Assembly: GCF_000260985.4 (NCBI RefSeq)
Contig: NC_017857.3
Location: 3,071,001-3,135,000 of the forward strand
Direction of reading: 5' to 3'
Length of the DNA stretch: 64,000 nt
Source of the DNA: Methylophaga nitratireducenticrescens
Lineage (GTDB): Bacteria; Pseudomonadota; Gammaproteobacteria; Nitrosococcales; Methylophagaceae
Part shown: piece by piece, positions 56,879 to 64,000 of the stretch
Layout of the letters: each line of letters opens with the position of its first letter
Position numbering within the stretch: position 1 is the first letter of the stretch
The notes under the pieces: generated by a model
What the model was told of the DNA's origin: nothing
The model's database searches: none
What the model saw: the letters and a program-made list of their open reading frames with translations, nothing else
Made by a program: the position numbers and the translations under genes

Positions 56879-57343
56879 ATGCTTGCATCACTCAAAGTCA
56901 AAGATCATATGAATGGCACCAAGATCACTTTTACACCTGAGATGGATGTATTACGTGCAATTCATCAACTAATTGAATTTAAAATCTCCGGTGCTCCCGT
57001 TATCGATCAACATGGTAATTTGATTGGTTTTCTGTCTGAAAAAGACTGTATGCAAGTGGCGCTTAATGCTGCCTATCAAGGTGAAGCAGCAGGCAAAGTT
57101 GAAGAATATATGCATAATAAGGTCGAGACCATTGATTTCGACGCGTCGATAATAGAGGTCGCAGAAAAGTTTTTAAAAACCGCCTATAAATGTTTGCCGG
57201 TGATTAAAGAAAATCGTTTAGTCGGTTCAATTACCCGACAAAATATTCTTAAAGCTTTAGAACAGACATCCAATCCCGATAGCAAGCAACCAGCGAAACA
57301 ATCTACTAAACAAAATATTCATGTCAGTACCAGTGTTTCCTGA
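56879..57343 (+). CDS. CBS-domain protein
   Basis: A 154-residue protein of two CBS domains (about 5-60 and 78-135), with VIDQHGNLIGFLSEKDCMQ and LPVIKENRLVGSITRQNIL. Such pairs bind adenine nucleotides. The C-terminal 20 residues are polar and unstructured. It follows nqrM by 20 bp with an AGGGAG ribosome site, so it is probably the last gene of the nqr transcript. What it controls is not visible. Confidence 0.9.
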   Translation: MLASLKVKDHMNGTKITFTPEMDVLRAIHQLIEFKISGAPVIDQHGNLIGFLSEKDCMQVALNAAYQGEAAGKVEEYMHNKVETIDFDASIIEVAEKFLKTAYKCLPVIKENRLVGSITRQNILKALEQTSNPDSKQPAKQSTKQNIHVSTSVS

Positions 57344-57362
57344 CAAACAAAATTTAGACTCA

Positions 57363-57391
57363 AAAATACCAGCCGCTTTGCGGCTGTTTTT
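57363..57391 (+). terminator. Rho-independent terminator of the nqr operon
   Basis: Stem CAGCCGC/GCGGCTG around TTT at 57370-57386, followed by five T, with a matching A-run before the stem. Confidence 0.9.
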
Positions 57392-57482
57392 GTATGGAGT
57401 AACGTAAATCTATCAAGGTATTTTTTTGCCACTGCAATTTAGTGTAAGCTTTAAATTACCTAAACAAATCGACTGAGTTTAT

Positions 57483-58439
57483 ATGATTTATAACAGCATA
57501 CTCGACACTATCGGCAATACCCCTATCGTTCGTTTAAATAACATCGCACCTAAACACGTTGAAATGTACGTTAAAGTTGAAGCATTCAATCCAATGGCTT
57601 CCGTAAAGGACCGGCTTGCATTTGCAGTAATTGATGACGCTGAAAAACGTGGTGTATTAAAACCCGGTCAAACTGTTATTGAAGCCACTTCTGGTAATAC
57701 CGGTATTGCTTTAGCCATGGTCTGTGCCGCTAAGGGTTATCCGTTTGTTGCCACGATGGTTGAAACTTTCTCGGTCGAACGTCGTAAAATCATGCGTGCC
57801 ATGGGGGCTAAAGTTATTCTGACTCCGGCAGCTGAAAAAGGCACCGGTATGGTAAAAAAAGCTGAAGAACTTGCTGAAAAACATGGCTGGTTCCTTGCTC
57901 GACAATTTGAGAATCCTGCCAACCCTGCCTTTCATCGCAATACGACTGGCCCAGAAATCCTATGTGACTTTGCTGGGAAGGAACTTGACTATTGGGTTTC
58001 GGGTTGGGGGACGGGTGGCACTTTAACTGGTGCTGGAGAAATGATCAAACTTGCCAGACCCGATACTAAAATTGTTGTAGCAGAGCCTGCGGCGGCCTCC
58101 ATGCTGGCTGGAGATGACTGGAAACCGCATAAGATTCAGGGCTGGACACCGGACTTTATTCCGGACGTATTAAATCGTGGTGTGTATGACGAGTTGTGCC
58201 CGGTTACAGATGAAGAATCCAAAAACTGGGCATTACGCTTAGCCAGTGAAGAAGGTATCTTTTGTGGGTTATCTTGTGGTGGCACTGTCGCAGCAGCAAT
58301 GAAAATCGCGGATAATGCAACGGATGGATCCGTTATTCTGGCAATGTTGCCTGATACTGGTGAGCGTTATTTATCAACCTATTTATTCGAAGGCATGAAC
58401 GAAGGATCTGATGATGATTGGTTGGCAAGTTTAAGCTAA
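57483..58439 (+). CDS. cysK: Cysteine synthase A-type
   Basis: A 318-residue PLP enzyme making cysteine from O-acetylserine and sulfide. The PLP lysine is in MASVKDRLA near 38-46. The substrate loop is ATSGNTGIALA near 69-79. GWGTGGTLTGAGEMI binds the cofactor phosphate, and LPDTGERYLSTYLF is the C-terminal family mark. It is monocistronic. Confidence 0.95.
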   Translation: MIYNSILDTIGNTPIVRLNNIAPKHVEMYVKVEAFNPMASVKDRLAFAVIDDAEKRGVLKPGQTVIEATSGNTGIALAMVCAAKGYPFVATMVETFSVERRKIMRAMGAKVILTPAAEKGTGMVKKAEELAEKHGWFLARQFENPANPAFHRNTTGPEILCDFAGKELDYWVSGWGTGGTLTGAGEMIKLARPDTKIVVAEPAAASMLAGDDWKPHKIQGWTPDFIPDVLNRGVYDELCPVTDEESKNWALRLASEEGIFCGLSCGGTVAAAMKIADNATDGSVILAMLPDTGERYLSTYLFEGMNEGSDDDWLASLS

Positions 58440-58503
58440 TTAATTTCTTTAATAGCTGATTTATGACACAAGGAAACTGCTCACAATGGAGGTGAATTCA
58501 AGT

Positions 58504-59966
58504 ATGAGTGAAGTAAATCTGCAAAAACCCGCTATAACTTTGGAAGAGATTAATTTCCAAACATTGGCGGAAGATGCTCCGGTCACACTCTGGCTTACCG
58601 ATATTCATGGCAATATAATTTTTACCAATAACCAATATAAAAATTTTATCGGCAGGGAAAAGGTAGAAAGACTTGGTGGAAAGGCATGGTTCAATGCTCT
58701 GCACCCCGATGACCGTGACTATTGTCTTACAGTGTTTAAAGATGCTTTCGAGACCTACAAACCCTTCACCATGGAATACCGCTTACGTCGGCGTGATGGT
58801 GAATACAGACATTTTATCGATCATGGTGAACCCTATATTGATGGACATGGCCGTTTTGCTGGCTTTGTTGGTTCATCTACAGATATTACCGAACAAAAAT
58901 TATCGGAAGATGAACTTAAAAAATCTCATCAGGAGTTAACGCAATATAACTATGAGATGAATCTGATAAATCAACTTAATTCCTACCTTCAGGTCTGTCG
59001 TTCAGTTGATGAAACTTACCCTATTGTTTCTTATTACGCAGAGCAGATTTTCCCAGATTGTACTGGCGCACTGTATTTATTTAATGATAAGAAAACTCTG
59101 GTAGAATCAATGACAACTTGGGGAATAATAGATGATATTAAAAGTGCCCCTGTTATTGCGCCAGATGACTGCTGGTCGCTTCGCCAAGGTAAAGAACATA
59201 CAACACTGGATAACGATGGCCGTCTCCGATGTAAACATGTCGGCGATGGTATCAGCACCTATATCTGTGAACCAATTATTGCTCAAGGCGAAATGTTGGG
59301 CATGCTACACATCGAATTTAATACTGCAAAGCATAAAGTCGGAGAAGAAAAAACCTACTATGTTGAATCCAGAAAACGCCTAGTAAAAATTACTGCTGAT
59401 AATCTTCCTTATCATTGGTCAGTTTAAAACTTAAGGAAGCTCTGCAATCCCAATCGGTCCGCGATCCATTGACCTTCCTTTTCAACCGACGTTTTATGGA
59501 AGAAAGCCTTGAACGTGAGATTCATAGATGTGCAAGAGCTCAGCATGGACTTGGTCTGATTATGTCTGATATTGATCATTTCAAGAAGTTTAATGATGAT
59601 TACGGCCATGATGCTGGCGATCTTGTACTTGTTGAATATGCCAATCTCCTCAAAACTCATTTTCGCAGTAGTGATGTTATTTGTCGGTATGGCGGCGAAG
59701 AATTCATTATTATTATGCCGGATATCGACAGGGAAAATCTGATTAAACGCGCTGAGATGCTATGCCAGGAAATCAGCTCATTGGAACTGTTATATCAAAA
59801 TAAACCGCTGCCACCGATCACAGCATCTTTTGGCGTGGCTTATCTACATAACACGCTTATCGAAAAGGCTGACATGATAAAAGCGGCAGATATCGCTCTT
59901 TATGAAGCAAAAAATAATGGACGGGATCAGGTTGTGGTTTCTTCTACAGAGTTTGTTGGTATTTAA
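58504..59966 (+). pseudogene. PAS-GAF-GGDEF diguanylate cyclase split by a frameshift
   Basis: Frame one, from ATG 58504 (GGAGGTGA ribosome site) to 59427, encodes a PAS domain (about 20-145) and a GAF-like domain (about 155-300). It then ends abruptly as ITADNLPYHWSV. The other frame carries on with LVSLKLKEALQSQSVRDPLT and a complete GGDEF domain (RYGGEEF, with an RSSD inhibition site) to 59966. Adding one base near 59406 restores a continuous ITADNLALSLVSLKL, the expected coiled linker. So a single-base deletion (or sequencing error) divides an otherwise intact cyclase of about 487 residues. The first half alone has no catalytic domain. Confidence 0.85.
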
Positions 59967-60248
59967 CCAAGTAGTTTGCTGACATGAACACTTCGTTCAA
60001 TATGTAAAAGCCCGACATTTATTTACAGGGAGTTGTTGTGTGCCTAGAGCGCATAAGCGGTTATCGTTGACCTACTTTGATGAAGTACATCCATGCACTT
60101 CACCCTTCGGGCGCCTACCGGCGTCCATTATCGCTCCCGGCGATAATGTCACATGGGGTGTTCACATGCTCAGGCAGGATAAAAGCCAACCTTCAATATA
60201 AAAAAATACCCGGGCCTCTATGAGGACCGGGTATTTTTTTATATTAAA
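59967..60248. other. Gap between diguanylate cyclase and 5S rRNA with palindromes
   Basis: No gene is supported. 60110-60148 is GC-rich and palindromic: GGGCGCCTACCGGCGTCC, then CATTATCGC (60126-60134) and GCGATAATG (60140-60148) around TCCCG. This is followed by the terminator that serves the minus-strand rRNA operon. The nature of the palindromic part is unknown. Confidence 0.6.
60200..60240 (-). terminator. Terminator of the rRNA operon
   Basis: The outer stem AAAAAATACCCGG / CCGGGTATTTTTTT and an inner CCTC/GAGG around TAT give a long hairpin with T-tracts on both strands. It lies just past the 3' end of 5S rRNA on the minus strand and may also stop plus-strand transcripts from the cyclase. 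Confidence 0.92.
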
Positions 60249-60365
60249 GCCTGGCAGTGACCTACTTTCACATGGGAACTCCCACACTATCATCGGCGCT
60301 GAGCTGTTTCACTTCTGTGTTCGGGATGGGTACAGGTGGTGCCAACTCGCTATGGCCGCCAGGCA
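60249..60365 (-). rRNA. rrf: 5S ribosomal RNA
   Basis: About 117 bases. The minus strand begins TGCCTGGCGGCCATAGCGAG and ends ATGTGAAAGTAGGTCACTGC plus CAGGC, with the terminal helix TGCCTGGCGG/CTGCCAGGC. The conserved CCGAACACAGAAGTGAAAC loop is present. It is separated from the 23S 3' end by about 86 bp. Confidence 0.96.
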
Positions 60366-60584
60366 TAACTGGCTGCTTACTTTTCGGGTAAGCTAATTCG
60401 GGAAGTAAAGGGTTTGTCACTTATATGCGCACCCAACTTACTTGGGGTTATATGGTCAAGCCTCACGGGCAATTAGTATTGGTTAGCTTCATACATTACT
60501 GCACTTCCACACCCAACCTATCAACGTAGTGGTCTTCTACGGCCCTTCAGGGACTTAAAGTCCAGGGAAATCTAATCTTGAGGG

Positions 60585-60620
<36 letters not shown>

Positions 60621-60786
60621 TCCGTACATAGCTACCGGGCAATGCCATTGGCATGACAACCCGAACACCAGGGGTACGTCCACTCCGGTCCTCTCGTACT
60701 AGGAGCAGCTCCTCTCAAATTTCCAACGCCCACGGCAGATAGGGACCGAACTGTCTCACGACGTTCTAAACCCAGCTCGCGTACCA

Positions 60787-60819
<33 letters not shown>

Positions 60820-60824
60820 GGCTA

Positions 60825-60864
<40 letters not shown>

Positions 60865-60893
60865 ACCGCCGTCGATGTGAACTCTTGGGCGGT

Positions 60894-60949
<56 letters not shown>

Positions 60950-60950
60950 A

Positions 60951-60992
<42 letters not shown>

Positions 60993-61070
60993 GTGTCTGT
61001 CTCGCAGTCAAGCACACTTTTGCCATTGCACTAACCGTATGATGTCCGACCATACTTAGTGTACCTTCGT

Positions 61071-61113
<43 letters not shown>

Positions 61114-61375
61114 ACCCACCATACACTGTCCCTATTCCCGATAAGGGAACGAGGTTAGAACTCCAAACATACCAGGCTGGTATTTCAAGGTTGGCTCCAC
61201 GCAAACTGGCGTTCACGCTTCGATGCCTCCCAGCTATCCTACACAAGTAGGTTCAAAGTTCAGTGCAAAGCTGTAGTAAAGGTTCACGGGGTCTTTCCGT
61301 CTAGCCGCGGGTATACGGCATCTTAACCGCAATTTCAATTTCACTGAGTCTCGGGTGGAGACAGTGTGGCCATCG

Positions 61376-61469
<94 letters not shown>

Positions 61470-61504
61470 CAAGAGCTTCTTCCGAAGAATAACCCCATCA
61501 ATTA

Positions 61505-61539
<35 letters not shown>

Positions 61540-62168
61540 GTCCACTTTCGTGTTTGCAGAGTGCTGTGTTTTTAATAAACAGTCGCAGCCACCAGTTCAC
61601 TGCAACCCTCTTCAGCTCCACGAGCAAGTCGCTTCACCTAACAAGGGCACACCTTCTCCCGAAGTTACGGTGCTATTTTGCCTAGTTCCTTCACCCGAGT
61701 TCTCTCAAGCGCCTTAGAATTCTCATCCCATCCACCTGTGTCGGTTTGGGGTACGGTCGTTTGTTACCTGAAGCTTAGAGACTTTTCCTGGAAGCCTGGT
61801 ATCAGTTACTTCGTCTCCATTGAGACTCGTCATCATGCCTCAGCTTAGCGCTACGGATTTTCCTATAGCACACGCCTACACACTTAAACCAACATATCCA
61901 ACAGTTGGCTAACCTAACCTTCTCCGTCATCCCATCGCAGTAACAACCGGTACAGGAATATTAACCTGTTTTCCATCGACTACGCATTTCTGCCTCGCCT
62001 TAGGGACCGACTCACCCTGCTCCGATTAGCGTTGAGCAGGAAACCTTGGATTTTCGGCGAGGGGGCCTCTCACCCCCTTTATCGTTACTCATGTCAGCAT
62101 TCGCACTTGTGATATCTCCAGCAAGCTTCTCAACTCACCTTCACAGACTTACACAACGCTCCTCTACC

Positions 62169-62288
62169 ATGCCGTGCATCTTTAAACCAACTCGTTTTAG
62201 CGCTTTCTCCACCCCTACCAACTTAACGTTCGGGAGGGCTTGGTCGCTTTCAGCGACAAGCGTAAATCAGTTTAAAGATGCACGGCAT
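62169..62288 (-). other. 23S rRNA intervening sequence in helix 45
   Basis: A perfect 19-bp stem pairs ATGCCGTGCATCTTTAAAC (62169-62187) with its complement at 62270-62288. It encloses about 82 bases and replaces the short helix 45 tip seen in E. coli 23S. Flanking rRNA on both sides is normal. Helix 45 is a known site of intervening sequences in Salmonella, Yersinia and others. No reading frame is inside. Confidence 0.82.
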
Positions 62289-62347
62289 CCATAGCTTCGG
62301 TATATGGCTTAAGCCCCGGTACATCTTCCGCGCAGGCCGACTCGACT

Positions 62348-62399
<52 letters not shown>

Positions 62400-62898
62400 A
62401 GCTGTCTGTGCCTTCCCACCTCGTTTTCCACTGAGCCATAATTTTGGGACCTTAGCTGATGGTCTGGGTTGTTTCCCTTTCCACGATGGACGTTATCACC
62501 CGCCGTGTGTCTCCCATGATTGCACTTCTCGGTATTCGGAGTTTGCATGGGGTTGGTAAGTCGGGATGACCCCCTAGCCCAAACAGTGCTCTACCCCCAA
62601 GAGTGAGTCATGAGGCGCTACCTAAATAGCTTTCGAGGAGAACCAGCTATCTCCTGGCTTGATTAGCCTTTCACTCCGATCCACAGTTCATCCCCGCATT
62701 TTTCAACATACGTGGGTTCGGCCCTCCAGTTAGTGTTACCCAACCTTCAGCCTGACCATGGATAGATCGCCAGGTTTCGGGTCTAATCCATGCAACTAGT
62801 CGCCCTATTAAGACTCGGTTTCCCTTCGCCTCCCCTATTCGGTTAAGCTCGCTACATAAATTAAGTCGCTGACCCATTATACAAAAGGTACGCAGTCA

Positions 62899-63157
62899 CC
62901 CCATCACTAAGCTACCTCTGTTTGTTTTGGAGTTGGGCTCGCTCTCGCTCGCCACCTCAAAACCGCCTCTTTACTCTCTAACGTAAATTGACTGCTTGTT
63001 TTGGGGTTGGGCTCGCTCTCGCTCGCCACCTCAAAACCGCCTCTTTACTCTCTAACGTAAATTGACTGCTTGTTTTGGGGTTGGGCTCGCTCTCGCTCGC
63101 CACCTCAAAATCAAAGGTATTTTCGTTTCCCACCACTAAAGCAGCTTAGTGATGGGG
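62899..63157 (-). other. 23S rRNA intervening sequence in helix 25
   Basis: A perfect 15-bp stem pairs CCCCATCACTAAGCT (62899-62913) with its complement at 63143-63157. It encloses about 229 bases. The flanks match the conserved sequence around helix 25 (GTACGCAGTCAC on one side and the ACTGCTTGTACG side on the other). E. coli has only a short loop here. Helix 25 is the other classic site for intervening sequences. The interior is mostly a 74-bp tandem repeat. Confidence 0.85.
62922..63110 (-). repeat. 74-bp tandem repeat inside the helix 25 insertion
   Basis: Copies start at 62922, 62996 and 63070, the third being partial (about 2.6 units). They begin TTGTTTTGGGGTTGGGCTCG; the first copy has GGAG where the others have GGGG, the only difference seen. 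Each unit can fold a local hairpin (TTTTGGGGT near ACCTCAAAA around a GCTCGCTCTCGCTCGC loop). Confidence 0.9.
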
Positions 63158-63211
63158 CTCCTACTGCTTGTACGCACACGGTTTCAGGTTCTATTTCACT
63201 CCCCTAAACGG

Positions 63212-63256
<45 letters not shown>

Positions 63257-63814
63257 ATAAGGAGTATTTAGCCTTGGAGGATGGTCCCCCCATGTTCAGA
63301 CAAGGTTTCTCGTGCCCCGCCCTACTTGTCGCAAGCTTAGTACCTTTAACGCCTTTTCGTGTACGGGGCTATCACCCTGTATCGCCAAGCTTTCCAGCTC
63401 GTTCCACTAAAACGTTAAATATTACTTGCAGGCTGTTTCCCGTTCGCTCGCCGCTACTAGGGAAATCTCGGTTGATTTCTTTTCCTCCGGCTACTTAGAT
63501 GTTTCAGTTCGCCGGGTTCGCTTCATTAAGCTATGTATTCACTTAATGATACATACCCAAGGGTATGTGGGTTGCCCCATTCGGAGATCGCAGGCTCAAA
63601 GCTCGTTTATCAGCTCCCCTACGCTTTTCGCAGATTACTACGTCCTTCATCGCCTCTTATCGCCAAGGCATCCACCATGTGCGCTTATTCACTTGACCAT
63701 ATAACCCGAAATAAATTGAGTTATAGGTTTTTGCTACATAAGTTTCTTTACGTGCATTATTGCCGTGTCTCACGACAACACAATAATGCGCCTTGTTTAC
63801 TTTACTTCCCGTTT

Positions 63815-63826
63815 TGTTAAAGAGCA
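63815..63826 (-). promoter_or_regulatory. BoxA antitermination site in the rRNA spacer
   Basis: The minus strand reads TGCTCTTTAACA, the canonical boxA bound by NusB-S10, between tRNA-Ala and 23S rRNA. It helps the polymerase read through the long rRNA operon. Confidence 0.85.
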
Positions 63827-63896
63827 GTGTATTAAACACTTTATAATCAACTTAAACTCAAGTTCACTATGAAGTATTCATTCACCAGACAGAGAT

Positions 63897-63945
63897 TGGT
63901 GGAGCTACGCGGGATCGAACCGCGGACCTCCTGCGTGCAAGGCAG
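63897..63945 (-). tRNA. tRNA-Ala (TGC), 3' half only recognisable
   Basis: The minus strand has a normal 3' half: loop with anticodon TGC (CTTGCAC), GCAGG stem, GGTC variable loop, T arm CCGCGGTTCGATCCCGCG, acceptor TAGCTCC and ACCA. The expected 5' half (GGGGCTATAGCTCAG... type) does not follow. Instead, past about 63945 the sequence is GC-rich and unrelated up to the window end. The place in the 16S-23S spacer is right for tRNA-Ala. Either the gene is interrupted or the sequence is chimeric here. Confidence 0.75.
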
Positions 63946-64000
63946 TCACCCCTCCGGGCCCCAGCCTCCGCTGCGCTTCGGCGTTCGCAAGCTGCGAAGC

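Noticed and set aside
62922..63110. Regular repeats that might be a CRISPR array
   Set aside because: The 74-bp units are contiguous with no unique spacers and sit within a 23S rRNA insertion.

Overview
The window reads as chromosome of a marine-type methylotrophic gammaproteobacterium. Two hexulose-6-phosphate synthase genes, hexuloisomerase and transaldolase point to formaldehyde assimilation by the ribulose monophosphate cycle. A complete Na+-NQR operon, MutL with MutH, RpoN with a regulatory PTS, and gammaproteobacterial synteny (polA-DUF2782-thrB; queG-nnr-tsaE-amiC-mutL) support the class. A Methylophaga-like organism is my best guess from gene content; no search was run.

Layout: 1-3.4 kb thrB (cut by the edge), DUF2782, polA. 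3.8-13.3 kb chemoreceptor, queG, and the nnr-tsaE-amiC-mutL run ending in an unrecognised membrane-anchored protein. 13.3-17.5 kb a heavy-metal-type RND pump and adaptor. 17.7 kb tRNA-Phe, then a repeat-filled gap and a porin. 19.9-22.9 kb dihydroxyacetone kinase subunits (dhaL and dhaK convergent), separated by a 501-bp module that carries a GxxExxY nuclease-like gene between perfect 30-bp inverted repeats. 23.1-26.8 kb the RuMP cluster: hps1, a small four-repeat protein, tal, hps2, hxlB. 26.9-35.1 kb leuC-prmB, a response-regulator diguanylate cyclase, mutH, an ABC exporter, dusA and a YgjP-like protease. 35.2-38.8 kb an S-adenosylhomocysteine riboswitch followed by metK-ahcY-metF. 38.8-40.5 kb tungstate-type ABC genes. 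40.5-45.9 kb rpoN-hpf-ptsN-hprK-EIIA(Man)-HPr-EI. 45.9-46.9 kb a complete IS982-family insertion with a 6-bp target duplication. 47.0-50.7 kb mgtE, aroC and an MFS transporter. 50.8-56.9 kb nqrABCDEF-nqrM. 56.9-60.0 kb a CBS protein, cysK and a diguanylate cyclase split by a frameshift. 60.2-64.0 kb, on the minus strand, 5S and 23S rRNA and the 3' half of tRNA-Ala.

Main points of interest: (1) the GxxExxY module and a family of dispersed repeats that share its ends, at four loci downstream of genes; (2) the small GVE(K/R)YIR-repeat protein inside the RuMP cluster, which looks like a multivalent scaffold; (3) two intervening sequences in the 23S gene, at helices 25 and 45, the first built on 74-bp tandem repeats; (4) a tRNA-Ala gene whose sequence diverges abruptly at the anticodon stem; (5) an SAH riboswitch in front of metK rather than directly before ahcY.

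Working together, formaldehyde fixed by Hps/Hxi and rearranged by Tal feeds sugar phosphates. The metK-ahcY-metF operon recycles the methyl donor. Na+-NQR provides a sodium-coupled respiratory entry point. The PTS proteins, lacking any sugar permease here, probably act in regulation.
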